Assembly (NCBI GenBank): GCA_023227825.1
Contig: JALOCJ010000007.1
Span: 89,655-153,654 of the forward strand
DNA length: 64,000 bases
Direction: 5' to 3'
Source: Candidatus Cloacimonas sp.
Lineage (GTDB): Bacteria > Cloacimonadota > Cloacimonadia > Cloacimonadales > Cloacimonadaceae
Under the pieces are notes generated by a model, which worked only from the letters and a program-made list of their open reading frames with translations, was not told the origin of the DNA and made no database searches. A program made the translations under genes and the position numbers. Position 1 is the stretch's first letter. Each line of letters begins with the position of its first letter. Below are positions 26,224-34,972 of this stretch, piece after piece.

Positions 26224-27494
26224 ATAGCGAAAAAATAGTGCAATATATTCAGAAACACTGTATTGCAGATGACTGGACACTGAATATTACTAAAGATGAC
26301 AGCCACGAAACACGCTTTGCTCAAAATGTTATCACTCAACATATTGCCGGTGCAATGAAGGAAATTTCCTTAAGCGTTTCTTTTGGCAGTAAAGCAGGCA
26401 GCTGCACTGTAAATCAGGATGATGAAGAAAGTTTGGCATACCTTGTTAAAACAGCTGAAGAAATTGCTAAACTGGCTCCCGAAGACCCTGAATTTGTTCC
26501 TTCCGCAGGCAAAATGGACATTCCAGAGATTGTAAATTGTGATCCTCAAACCAAAGCACTGGAACCTAAACAATTAGTAGATATTGTTCAAAACAGCATC
26601 AATAGAGCCAAAACTTATGGAGCAACAGTTTCCGGTTTGACTGAAAAGCATATTGAAACCAACGGTCTGTTTACTAAAAATGGATTTAGCGGTGAATATG
26701 AAAAAAGTGATTTCGGCCACTCTATGACTCTGAAAAAAGATGAAGTAGAAACAAAGGTTGCCTACGAAGCCAAAAACTTTGCCGCTTTTAACCTGGAAAC
26801 CCTTTTGGAAAAACTGTTCAATCAAGCATCTACTCTTGCCGTAAAACAGACATTTGAACCCCAAAAAATCGCTGTCCTTTTAAGACCTCTTGCCCTCCAG
26901 GAACTATTTTGGTTTATGGGATGGATGATGGACCGCCGCTATGCCGATGAAGGTATTACTCCTTTTACTGACCAACTTGGAAAGCTCTTCTTGGGAGAAA
27001 AATTCAGCTGGTTTTCAACCTACAAACAACCAACACTTTTAGCTCCGCCTTTCACTTCCGATGGCATAATTGCAGAAGAAATTCCCTGGGTGGAAAAGGG
27101 TGTATTAAAAAATCTTTCCACCAGCCGTTATTGGGCTAAAAAGATTGGCAGTAAACCCTGTAATAATTATAATATGTTCATTCCTGGTGAAGGTTACACT
27201 GAAGAAGAAATGCTGCAAATGGTTCCCCGCGGACTTATTGTAAATAGCTTTTGGTATATTCGTAGCGTAGATGTGAAAGCAGGAGAATTTACAGGAACCA
27301 CGCGCGACGGTGTTTGGTATTTTGAAAATGGAAAAATTCAATATGCCGTAAATAATCTGCGCTTTAATGAAATTCCTCATACAGCAACTAAAAGAATTAT
27401 TGCTACAGGCATCAGTGAGCTGGCAAATCCTAGTTCTTTGTTGCCTGCAATGCTGATTGATAACTTCAATTTCGTAGACAAGACCTCTTTTTAG
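26220..27494 (+). CDS. pmbA: TldE/PmbA protease subunit
   Basis: 424 residues, the non-catalytic-motif partner of TldD. It lacks the HExxxH zinc motif seen in the gene before it, as expected for PmbA, and shares the C-terminal layout (GYTEEEMLQMVPRGLIVNSF, VDVKAGEFTGTTRDGVWYFE, NLRFNEIP). It starts inside the tldD stop (ATGA). The two together are likely one cytoplasmic protease. No precursor peptide or tailoring gene for a ribosomal peptide is visible next to them; the short zinc-ribbon gene that follows is not such a precursor. Confidence 0.88.
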   Translation: MNSEKIVQYIQKHCIADDWTLNITKDDSHETRFAQNVITQHIAGAMKEISLSVSFGSKAGSCTVNQDDEESLAYLVKTAEEIAKLAPEDPEFVPSAGKMDIPEIVNCDPQTKALEPKQLVDIVQNSINRAKTYGATVSGLTEKHIETNGLFTKNGFSGEYEKSDFGHSMTLKKDEVETKVAYEAKNFAAFNLETLLEKLFNQASTLAVKQTFEPQKIAVLLRPLALQELFWFMGWMMDRRYADEGITPFTDQLGKLFLGEKFSWFSTYKQPTLLAPPFTSDGIIAEEIPWVEKGVLKNLSTSRYWAKKIGSKPCNNYNMFIPGEGYTEEEMLQMVPRGLIVNSFWYIRSVDVKAGEFTGTTRDGVWYFENGKIQYAVNNLRFNEIPHTATKRIIATGISELANPSSLLPAMLIDNFNFVDKTSF

Positions 27495-27545
27495 AAGAAA
27501 TAAATTGACAGAAATTTGAGAATTAAAAACTAGTGTTTGAAATGC

Positions 27546-27612
27546 GATTCAACATTCGCCCTAAGCCGATTCCTTTTATTTCGGGAGTGCCTTTGGACCA
27601 GAATGTTCGATC
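27546..27612 (+). promoter_or_regulatory. Candidate structured 5' leader of the zinc-ribbon gene
   Basis: GATTCAACATTC (27546-27557) can pair with GAATGTTCGATC (27601-27612), leaving a 2-base internal mismatch and enclosing about 43 bases. The hairpin sits 10 bases before the AAAAGGAG site of the zinc-ribbon gene. A TTGACA at 27505-27510 may be the -35 of its own promoter, but the -10 is unclear. Confidence 0.4.
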
Positions 27613-27635
27613 CCGTTAATAAAAGGAGATGTCAA

Positions 27636-27809
27636 ATGCCAGACAGAATACTCATTTGCCAGGACTGCTCCAGAGAATTCGTTTTCACCGAAGGTGAACA
27701 GGAATTCTATAAGGAGAAAGGTCTTCAAAACGAGCCAAAACGCTGCCCCGATTGCCGTAAAGCAAAAAAGGCACAGTTTAATCGTAACAGACGTAGACAA
27801 TCTAATTAG
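27636..27809 (+). CDS. Small zinc-ribbon protein (zf-trcl type)
   Basis: 57 residues. Two cysteine pairs, CQDC near residue 9 and CPDC near residue 37, flank the conserved block REFVFTEGEQEFYKEKG and form a treble-clef zinc ribbon; a basic tail (KKAQFNRNRRRQ) follows. This is the 'probable zinc-ribbon domain' family, short proteins often induced by cold or growth change in other bacteria (family knowledge, not seen here). I start it at the ATG at 27636 since AAAAGGAG lies 7 bases before it; the longer frame from 27537 runs through the leader. A clear terminator follows. Confidence 0.85.
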   Translation: MPDRILICQDCSREFVFTEGEQEFYKEKGLQNEPKRCPDCRKAKKAQFNRNRRRQSN

Positions 27810-27826
27810 ATAGTTTCTAATCTGTT

Positions 27827-27861
27827 AACGCCACTGCTTAAATGTAGTGGCGTTTTTGTTT
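27827..27861 (+). terminator. Rho-independent terminator after the zinc-ribbon gene
   Basis: Perfect stem AACGCCACT (27827-27835) with AGTGGCGTT (27846-27854), 10-base loop, followed by TTGTTTT. It is the clearest classical terminator in the window. Confidence 0.9.
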
Positions 27862-27871
27862 TCAATCGTAA

Positions 27872-28152
27872 AATAGTGAGATGGAGAGATGGCGAGATGG
27901 CGAGATGGCGAGATAGAAAGTCAGGAGTCATTAGCGCTTATATTATTTTGTTCCTTACGATATCTTTCATAGCGCTTATGACTCGTGACGACACTGTAAA
28001 CCAATCAAAAATCAAATCTGTGTAATCTGCGAGAGATGGTCGTCACGAGTCCTCACTGCCAAACAAATTAGTTCATAGTGTAAAAGTTATTTCGGCAGTG
28101 ACGACTCCTGACTTCCTATCTCGCTATCTCGCCATCTCGCCATCTCACTATT
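27872..28152. repeat. Inverted-repeat element with octamer ends (family E copy 1)
   Basis: The left end is GAGATGGA followed by GAGATGGC octamers (27879-27914), and the right end is their reverse complement (28116-28150), so the segment is bounded by an inverted repeat of about 35 bases. Inside, GTCAGGAGTC near 27921 is inverted at about 28103-28112, and the right half (GTCGTCACGAGTCCTCACTG ... CGGCAGTGACGACTCCTGAC, 28038-28112) is an imperfect palindrome found again at 39557-39628. It lies between the zinc-ribbon terminator and the convergent subtilase gene. Confidence 0.75.
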
Positions 28153-31151
28153 CACAGTTTCAGCAGTTTACGCATAAAGGTTCGTTCCTGGGTTTTAACC
28201 ACCATCAAATATATTCCGGAAGTAGTATTACGCTGTTTATTATCCAAGCCATCCCAGGAAAGGTGATGAATACCTGTTTCCAGATACAGGTAATCATTGT
28301 TTCTAATCAATTGTCCCTTAATGTTATAAACCTTAATTGTAACAGGGGCAGGGGAAGATATTTTTAATTCCAGATAAACAGAATTGCCGAAAGGATTGGG
28401 GTAAGCGTTTAAATATTCAATTTGTTCAGGTGGAAGAGGAGGTGTTTCAGGTTCAGTAAAAGGCATTATCAGAACAGCAGGACCAAAAATCTGATTAAAA
28501 CCATTGCAGGAAATTGATTCTAACCAATAATACAAAGTATCGGACAAAACAGTTTCCGAATCGTAATAGTGATAATTATTTCCCGTTGCACCACCCGTTG
28601 CAGGAATAATTACAGAATTCAGTTTAAGCGCATTAGAAAAAGAAGAATTGCAGCTCCGGTAAAGATTATAGCCCAGCAGATTAGTTTCGGAGGCAGTATT
28701 CCAAAAAACAGTTGCCCCGTTAGAGTAAGTAGCATAAAAAGCAGTAAGTTCTACAGGCAGAGTAACTTCTTCTGCAGTAAAGAAATCCATTATGCGAACG
28801 ATAAGATTTTCTCTGGTATTAGGAAATGAGCCATCCGTCAATTCGCTCAAAGCATAGCTGAATACAAAACTGCGTTGATCATAGCCACCGGCACAAACAA
28901 CTGCAACACATCCGTAATTACTTTCTTCAAATGCACTTCTGGCATAAGGATAAAGCTCTGTAAAGCGGTCTATATAGTCCACTTTAGTTTGCGAAGAAGA
29001 TGTAAACAGCATTCCGGAAGAAGGTGTATAAGAAACACCGCTAAGGTTATCAATTGCATTAGTTATGCCATCCTCAGCACTGATTATTCCTAAGAGGGGC
29101 CAGAGAACTTCGTAGGCATCAAGTTCACCTTGAATATCCGGAAGATAGTAAGTTAAATCAAAACCGACAACATCTACTCCTTCAATATATACCCTGCCTC
29201 CGGAAAGTAAATAGTTATAAAGGGCATTAAACATATAGGTTTTATCAAAGCGAACAATATTACTGCCCACAGCTCCAAAACTTAAAAAGACCGCCTCAAA
29301 GCTATAAAATGATGAAGGAAATGTAGTTCCGTAAGTGCAGGTGTAACCCAGGTTTTGTAAAGTGTTTTTGATAAAGGTTCCGCTCATATCTCTACCGCCG
29401 GAAACACCTTCCCAGATAAAAATTCCCCCGGCATTAATAAGAATGCTGAAGGAAAGGTTATTTCCTGCCACAACAGGTAAATCAGCAGTTGTCTGCAAAT
29501 TGAAAGTTACATATTGGGAAGTAGCAGTTGGCAGAACATAGATGCTAAAGACCTCCTCCAAAGTTATATAATCATCAGCAGGAATGTTTTGATTGTGGCT
29601 ACCGGAAAGGATATTTACATAAGGATTGGTAGTAGAAAGAGTAAAAATGCCGTTAGCAGAATATTCACCGTAACTGTGTAAAAGAAGATTTACGGAAAAT
29701 GTTTCCCCGGGTTCCACAGCTAAATTTCCATTAGCATCCGTAGCACCTCTATTTTCTATTAATGTAAGGCGGATTTCTTCATCGGGAAGAGGATTATCTT
29801 CTTGTAAAGCACGCCGGGCATTCAGTTTGCCTTCTCCCAGGAGATTTTCTTTGCCAGGATTATTGGCATCCACATCATCGCAGCTACCTTTAATTCTATT
29901 TAGAAGATCATTTTGGCTAATGTCGGGAAGGTAGGATTTTATTAGACCTGCTAAAGAGCTTGCTATCGGGCTGGCATAAGAAGTAGCATTACTAACTGTA
30001 GTATAACCACTTGCAGTTACAGTGCCGATTGAGCCGGTAGGAGAACCTACATCCACGTAAGAGCCATAACTGGAAACTGATGATTTTACCCCGTTATTTT
30101 GTAAAGCTGCTACTGCCAAAACATTTTTATAGGCAGCAGGATAAACAGGAATAGTATTATTACTGTTACCGGCAGCTGCAACTATCACCGAACCCAGAGA
30201 ATAAGCATAATTGATAACTTCCTGGTATGCTTGCGAATAAGTAGTGCCACCCCAACTGCAATTAATGATATCAGCTCCATTTTCAGCAGCATAAATAATA
30301 CCGTTATAGCCATAATAAATGGAACTTGAACCCTGATAACTACAGGAAACAGGCATCAAAGTTAAATTCCAGGCAAGGGAACTGACCCCGATTGTATTGT
30401 TTGTTCGGGCAGAAGCAATCCCGGAAACGGTTGTGCCATGACCACTACTTTCATAAGGATTATTGGATTCGCCTCCACTACTGGTGAGCATAAAATCCCA
30501 ACCAATAAGATCATCAATCTTTCCATTTCCGTCATCATCAATTCCATTCAAGTCACCTGAATCCATAACCCAAGTGCTTCCGTTATAATAAATTGTGTAA
30601 CCGTTGTGGTTGGCATCTTCAACCAAATTTTGCCAAATATTTTCTGCCAAATCAGGATGAGTCCATCTACAACCGGTATCTACGAGAGCAATTATTACAG
30701 GAGAAGTTCCATTTTCACCTTGATGAATATCCCAGGCAGCTTCTGCTTCCAGAGATGCAAAATAGAGGGATTCTGCATAGTGCTCATCATTAGGGATAGC
30801 AAAAACCGCATCAGGATAAATAACTTCCGCATATTGCACATAAGGGTCTGAAGATAGCAGATTTACAACTGCCTGCGGGGGATAGGAACTTTGCACTTCA
30901 AAGATAAGAGAAAGCTCACATTCTTCTCTTTTTTGCGGTGATATAAGGAATTTAGAGTTTATAGAAGAGACCTGCAATTTTTGCAGTTTTTCATCTATAG
31001 ACGCAATTCCTGTGCGATTATAGGACTTTTGCAAGGCAGAACGATATTCCGGTTTCAGCTTAAAAATAGCTGTTCCTGAATTTTCACTAAAATCAGCAGC
31101 AAAAAGACCAAATGCAATCAATAATGTTAAAAAAACAGTAAAATACTTCAT
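28152..31151 (-). CDS. Secreted subtilisin-like serine protease with sorting domain
   Basis: 999 residues. Signal peptide MKYFTVFLTLLIAFGLFAAD, an N-terminal propeptide-like region, then a peptidase S8 domain at about 120-430: Asp in ALVDTGCRWTHPDL near 154, His in SGHGTTVSGIAS near 237, Asn in VAAAGNSNN, and Ser in TSYASPIASSLAGL near 392. All catalytic residues are present. A beta-rich middle part follows, then a fibronectin-like domain near 805-895 (LPVELTAFYATYSNGATVFW), and a C-terminal FlgD-like sorting domain: NAYPNPFGNS, YNIKGQLI, LSWDGLDNK, SGIYLMVV. Likely exported by a type IX-like route and attached or released at the surface, feeding amino-acid fermentation. TAGGAGGATAAA precedes the start. 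Confidence 0.9.
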   Translation of the reverse strand: MKYFTVFLTLLIAFGLFAADFSENSGTAIFKLKPEYRSALQKSYNRTGIASIDEKLQKLQVSSINSKFLISPQKREECELSLIFEVQSSYPPQAVVNLLSSDPYVQYAEVIYPDAVFAIPNDEHYAESLYFASLEAEAAWDIHQGENGTSPVIIALVDTGCRWTHPDLAENIWQNLVEDANHNGYTIYYNGSTWVMDSGDLNGIDDDGNGKIDDLIGWDFMLTSSGGESNNPYESSGHGTTVSGIASARTNNTIGVSSLAWNLTLMPVSCSYQGSSSIYYGYNGIIYAAENGADIINCSWGGTTYSQAYQEVINYAYSLGSVIVAAAGNSNNTIPVYPAAYKNVLAVAALQNNGVKSSVSSYGSYVDVGSPTGSIGTVTASGYTTVSNATSYASPIASSLAGLIKSYLPDISQNDLLNRIKGSCDDVDANNPGKENLLGEGKLNARRALQEDNPLPDEEIRLTLIENRGATDANGNLAVEPGETFSVNLLLHSYGEYSANGIFTLSTTNPYVNILSGSHNQNIPADDYITLEEVFSIYVLPTATSQYVTFNLQTTADLPVVAGNNLSFSILINAGGIFIWEGVSGGRDMSGTFIKNTLQNLGYTCTYGTTFPSSFYSFEAVFLSFGAVGSNIVRFDKTYMFNALYNYLLSGGRVYIEGVDVVGFDLTYYLPDIQGELDAYEVLWPLLGIISAEDGITNAIDNLSGVSYTPSSGMLFTSSSQTKVDYIDRFTELYPYARSAFEESNYGCVAVVCAGGYDQRSFVFSYALSELTDGSFPNTRENLIVRIMDFFTAEEVTLPVELTAFYATYSNGATVFWNTASETNLLGYNLYRSCNSSFSNALKLNSVIIPATGGATGNNYHYYDSETVLSDTLYYWLESISCNGFNQIFGPAVLIMPFTEPETPPLPPEQIEYLNAYPNPFGNSVYLELKISSPAPVTIKVYNIKGQLIRNNDYLYLETGIHHLSWDGLDNKQRNTTSGIYLMVVKTQERTFMRKLLKL

Positions 31152-31160
31152 TTTATCCTC

Positions 31161-31514
31161 CTAAAAAACGGATTCTCGTCTCCGCGGAAAAATACCTTTA
31201 TTTTCTTTTCCGAAACGGGGAATGATATGCAGATGAAAATGGGGAATACTTTGTCCTGCCACAGAACCGCAATTCATAGCTAAATTGTAACCACGCGGCT
31301 CATATTTTTCTTCCAACACCTTTTTCACAGAAAGCGTTATTGCGTGTAAAGAAACCAATTCTTCCGGACTTAAAGTAAAATAATCCGGTGTATGACGCTT
31401 GGAAATAATCAAAGTATGACCTTTGCTAACAGGATATTTATCCCAAATTGCAAAGAAATGTTCATTTTCTGCCAGATAAACTGAGCAGTCAAGATTACAA
31501 AATTCACACGGCAT
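31161..31514 (-). CDS. HIT-family nucleotide hydrolase
   Basis: 117 residues. The histidine triad is in GQSIPHFHLHIIPRFG near residue 90, and the N-terminal CEFCNLD with a later conserved DKYPVSKGHTLIISKRH fits Hit-like proteins (Fhit/HinT branch) that cleave AMP from dinucleotide polyphosphates or AMP-conjugates. It ends 10 bases before the subtilase gene, so the two share a transcript. The two N-terminal cysteines of CxxC form may bind zinc together with a His. Confidence 0.9.
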   Translation of the reverse strand: MPCEFCNLDCSVYLAENEHFFAIWDKYPVSKGHTLIISKRHTPDYFTLSPEELVSLHAITLSVKKVLEEKYEPRGYNLAMNCGSVAGQSIPHFHLHIIPRFGKENKGIFPRRRESVF

Positions 31515-31782
31515 AAGCTGTTACCTCATTCCTATATTATAATGCATTTTTTCAACTTAGCCATAATAATATTTGACGGGGAATAAAATCAAGCTCGCTG
31601 CTTGCATTGTTTCAATATTGGCTATCCGTTACATAAACCGGCTGAAATTTATTTGTGAATAAATCAGGTAGGGAATCTCTGTATACCTTTAACTCATTAT
31701 CATATTATATGATTAGCCCTATATTTTGCCCTTATTGGTTCAAGATGTGTATCTGCTTATTATATAGTAGATCAAGTAACGA

Positions 31783-31843
31783 CCCCGTAACACTTCCGTA
31801 ACACTTCCGTAACTTCGTTACGGGGTTGTTACGGAAGTGTTAC
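31783..31843. repeat. Overlapping direct repeats that pair with one inverted copy
   Basis: GTAACACTTCCGTAAC occurs at 31787-31802 and again, overlapping, at 31798-31813. Its exact reverse complement is at 31828-31843. A third arrangement pairs CCCCGTAAC (31783-31791) with GTTACGGGG (31817-31825). At least three mutually exclusive stems can form. Confidence 0.75.
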
Positions 31844-31897
31844 CTGGTTATTAGAGGATTAAATTGGAAGGTTGAGCTCCCCGTTAACCACAATAAA

Positions 31898-32075
31898 AGT
31901 AAAAAGTCATTTGCGCCTTCATATTTTAATTTGCAACGATATTCTTACAGGTGAAATATTACTCCTGAGGGCTATAATTATTTAAATATGAATAAAATAG
32001 TCCTTATTAGCCCTCCCTGCCAATTAAATTAGGGAGAAAGGTGAAATTTATTTCAGTAGTGACGACTCCGGACTT
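31898..32075. repeat. Family E element, copy 2
   Basis: The left end AGTCATTTGCGCCTTCATATT resembles AGTCATTAGCGCTTATATT of copy 1 (the first 19-20 bases of each), continuing to CAACGATATTCTT versus TTACGATATCTTT. The right end (TTTCAGTAGTGACGACTCC) matches the end of copy 1 (TTTCGGCAGTGACGACTCC). The middle differs. The AGTCCTTATTAGCCCTCCCT stretch inside is unique to this copy. Confidence 0.55.
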
Positions 32076-32233
32076 ATATAGATTGTTCTTATATTTCCTG
32101 AAAATGCTAACCGATAAAGACAAGATGTTGTTATCCCGGATGTCGGTTTAATATTTTTCTTGCAGTAAAAGCATTGTTTAAAAAGAATAGTTTTATAGAG
32201 GCAATTGCGCTTCTTAATTTTGAGGAGAAAGAA

Positions 32234-33694
32234 ATGAAATATAAAGTCCCAACCCTTTTGGCAATATGTTTATTGTGGATAATGTCCTTAATATCTGCCC
32301 AGCCCGATCCCAATGCTTTAGTTGGTAAAATTGGAGACCGGGAATACAAGTACAAAAAATTTAATGACGGATTTAAAGCATATCTGCAATATTATAGTAA
32401 AGGTAAAGTGTTAACTAAACAGGATAGCATTAGATTGAATAATCAATACTGGGAAGAACTTGTCGGAATATATGTGTATGACCAGGCAATAAAAGCCGGC
32501 AAAATTAAGGTTACAGATGCTGAACTGGAAGCAGAAATCAAGAAAAATGTGCCCGCAGAAATTAAACAAATTAAGGATTTTCAAACTAACGGCAAATTTG
32601 ATAAAGCCAAATATGAACAGGCATTAAAAGAGCATCCTGATTTTAAACGGGAAGTTATGAATTATTCCCGTGATCTATATTCCTATAATAAGCTGATTAA
32701 GACCGTTAAAAATGAAGTTAAAGCCAACCCGGATAGCGTGAAAAATGCCTGGCTGAAAGAAAATGATTATGCCAGCGCCAAAATTATCCACTTTGATTAC
32801 AATAAATTGACTGATATAAATGTAACCGATGAAGAAGCCAGAATCTTTTATGAAGCCCATAAAGATGAATTTAAAAGAGAAAATGGACGCAGCTATCTTG
32901 TGGCTCGTTTTGCCGGTAATTTGAGCAAAGCAGAAAATGCAGAACAACAGGCAAAAGAAAATAAAACTTTAAGCACAGCTCTTTTTAACCGGGCAAAAGA
33001 AATTGGTTTACAAAAGGCAGCAGAAGAAATGAACATTACTGTGGAAGAAAGTCCTTATTTTAATAAACAGGATCAAATAATTCCCTATATAGGTCGTGCT
33101 CCCGATTTGATTTCTTTTGCTTTCAATAATCCCGTTGGTTCTATTCCGGATATTTTTTATGCACCCACCGGTGATATACTGGTTGTAGAGCTGAAAAGTG
33201 AAATACCTGAATATTACATTGATTTTGAGATTAAAAAACAGGAAATGATAATCCGGGCAAATCGCGCTAAACGAATGTTCACAATGGATAATTATGTGCA
33301 GGATTTTATGCAAAAAGAAACCCCGGAAACATATTTAGCTGCCGCAACAAGGGATAGCATTGCTATTATTGAAGCGGAAAAAGTTTTGGCTGATAACGAA
33401 ATAAAACCCTTAGGCAAAATCCCTGCTTTGAATACTGCAATTTTAAATACTCCCGTGGGCTCTTTCACTCCTCTCATAGAAAATGAAAAACACTGGTATC
33501 TTGCCCTCGTTACAAAACGCCAATATCCGGATTTAACTCTCTGGGAAAAAAATAAAAAGAATATAATTGCTGATGCCGAGGCAAAATTACAAGAAGATCA
33601 CCTCAATCAATGGTATCTTGAACAACGCAGGAAAGTTCAGATAATTGATAACCGAAAGAATTTTTATGAATTGCAAATGCAGATGAAATTGTAG
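32234..33694 (+). CDS. Periplasmic SurA/PpiD-like peptidyl-prolyl isomerase
   Basis: 486 residues from the ATG at 32234 (GAGGAG precedes it), which starts a signal peptide MKYKVPTLLAICLLWIMSLISAQ. Residues about 25-180 look like the SurA N-terminal chaperone domain (VGKIGDREYKYKKFNDGFKA, then KVTDAELEAEIKK). Two parvulin-like segments follow, one near 185-300 and a C-terminal one near 370-440 (PLGKIPALNTAILNTPVGSF), but the parvulin active-site pattern is not clear, so the protein may be mainly a chaperone for outer-membrane or exported proteins. The large number of exported beta-rich proteins in this window gives it obvious clients. Confidence 0.75.
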   Translation: MKYKVPTLLAICLLWIMSLISAQPDPNALVGKIGDREYKYKKFNDGFKAYLQYYSKGKVLTKQDSIRLNNQYWEELVGIYVYDQAIKAGKIKVTDAELEAEIKKNVPAEIKQIKDFQTNGKFDKAKYEQALKEHPDFKREVMNYSRDLYSYNKLIKTVKNEVKANPDSVKNAWLKENDYASAKIIHFDYNKLTDINVTDEEARIFYEAHKDEFKRENGRSYLVARFAGNLSKAENAEQQAKENKTLSTALFNRAKEIGLQKAAEEMNITVEESPYFNKQDQIIPYIGRAPDLISFAFNNPVGSIPDIFYAPTGDILVVELKSEIPEYYIDFEIKKQEMIIRANRAKRMFTMDNYVQDFMQKETPETYLAAATRDSIAIIEAEKVLADNEIKPLGKIPALNTAILNTPVGSFTPLIENEKHWYLALVTKRQYPDLTLWEKNKKNIIADAEAKLQEDHLNQWYLEQRRKVQIIDNRKNFYELQMQMKL

Positions 33695-33710
33695 AGGATT
33701 ATGAGGGCGA

Positions 33711-33830
33711 GAGGTCTTGAGGTCTTGAGGTCTTGAGGTCGAGAGGTCTTGAGGTCTTGAGGTCGAGAGGTCAAGAGGTCGAGAGGTCAAGAGGTCGAGA
33801 GGTCTTGAGGTCGAGAGGTCTTGAGGTTTA
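33711..33830. repeat. Octamer minisatellite GAGGTCNN, 15 units
   Basis: Exact 8-base period: GAGGTC followed by TT, GA or AA, 14 clean units and a last GAGGTTTA. The order of the two variable bases is TT TT TT GA TT TT GA AA GA AA GA TT GA TT. It follows the PPIase stop by 17 bases. GAGGTCTT is the reverse complement of AAGACCTC found in the array at 63889-64000. Confidence 0.9.
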
Positions 33831-33870
33831 ACACGCTCTGAACAGAGAAAACATTAATAAAATTATAAAT

Positions 33871-34200
33871 CTTTTATCCTGTAAATCCCTTAAATCCTGT
33901 TCATCCCATACCTATTCTTTAATCCTGTAAATCCCTTAAATCCTGTTCATCCCATACCTATTCTTTAATCCTGTAAATCCCTTAAATCCTGTTCATCCCA
34001 TACCTATTCTTTAATCCTGTGAATCCTGAAAATCCTGTTCATCCCATAGCTATTCTTTAATCCTGTGAATCCTGAAAATCCTGTTCATCCCATACCTATT
34101 CTTTCATCCTGTAAATCCAGAAAATCCTGTTCATCCCATAGCTATTCTTTAATCCTGTGAATCCTGAAAATCCTGTTCATCCCATACCTATTCATTCATC
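33871..34200. repeat. Tandem array, about seven units of 46 bases
   Basis: The unit reads approximately TTTAATCCTGTAAATCCCTT followed by AAATCCTGTTCATCCCAT and ACCTATTC; successive starts are 46 bases apart (33918, 33964 and so on). Later units change AAATCCCTTAAAT to GAATCCTGAAAAT. Pieces of the same text recur at 40630-40680 and 40742-40770. AT-rich on both strands, with no reading frame kept since 46 is not a multiple of three. Confidence 0.9.
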
Positions 34201-34304
34201 TATGTTATCTGTGAAATCTGCAAGCTCCTGCATTTTTCAGATTTTGATTGACGAACCTTCTATGCCTCTTAAAATGGAATAAATATTACATAATGGACTA
34301 CATA

Positions 34305-34859
34305 ATGAAGAGATTAATTATCCTCTTAATTCTGCTGGCAGGATGTTTTGGACTTAGTGCCCAAACCGGACTTTTTAACTTAAGCTTTGCTATTCCTATT
34401 GAAGAAGCTGATTCCCTTCTTGCTTTAAGTGACTTTTACACTCCAAACATAAATGATAACTTAGTGCGCTATTATCCTGAAAACAGCGATTTTGTAGAGG
34501 CAATTCTGGTGTTTGTAGAGCCCCAAACAAGGCGTATAATTGGCTGGTTCATAAAATACAATCCTGATAATTCTGAAGAAAATGATGCTTATGTGCTTCA
34601 GACCTTACAGGAAATGCATGGCAAAACTAATCATTTTGACGAAGAAACACAACAACTTATCTGGTTTTTATCCACTACCCGCAGTGTGCATATAATGTAT
34701 GCTGATGATAACAGTTTAACAGTCCTCTATTATGATTCTTATTTTCGTGAACTTTTTCACATCAACGATAAAACAGCTCCTCTAAAAGATTCTGAAACTG
34801 AAAATAATACTATACCTGAGAGCTCTGAACCTTCACCTTCTTCTGAAGATGCAAGATAG
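34305..34859 (+). CDS. Exported protein or lipoprotein of unknown function
   Basis: 184 residues if started at the ATG at 34305, which opens a signal peptide MKRLIILLILLAGCFGLSAQ. The LAGC could be a lipobox (Cys14), or cleavage may follow SAQ. The mature part has alternating strands and an acidic, Ser/Pro-rich tail (ETENNTIPESSEPSPSSED). No strong ribosome binding site is visible, which lowers certainty about the start. I do not recognise the family. Confidence 0.55.
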   Translation: MKRLIILLILLAGCFGLSAQTGLFNLSFAIPIEEADSLLALSDFYTPNINDNLVRYYPENSDFVEAILVFVEPQTRRIIGWFIKYNPDNSEENDAYVLQTLQEMHGKTNHFDEETQQLIWFLSTTRSVHIMYADDNSLTVLYYDSYFRELFHINDKTAPLKDSETENNTIPESSEPSPSSEDAR

Positions 34860-34972
34860 TTAGTTGTATAAAAAATTATTCATACTATTTACAGAATACT
34901 GTGTAGCAATAAATAGCTTGACTGATTAAGGCATTTATTTTTTTAAGAAATAGATATGAATTTGGAGCAAAA

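Larger units (their letters stand above)
31515..32233. other. Divergent intergenic region, about 720 bases
   Basis: Between the HIT gene (minus) and the PPIase gene (plus). It contains a set of competing hairpins (31783-31843), one degenerate family A hairpin at 31870-31889 (stem end no longer pairs) and a family E copy (31898-32075). AGGAG precedes the PPIase start. No gene is seen. Confidence 0.5.

Noticed and set aside
27600..27620. tRNA T-loop-like GTTCGATCC
   Set aside because: No acceptor stem or anticodon arm can be drawn around it; it belongs to the leader stem of the zinc-ribbon gene.
33587..33790. A minus-strand frame with TSRPQDL repeats
   Set aside because: It is a reading of the GAGGTCNN octamer array and overlaps the PPIase gene.
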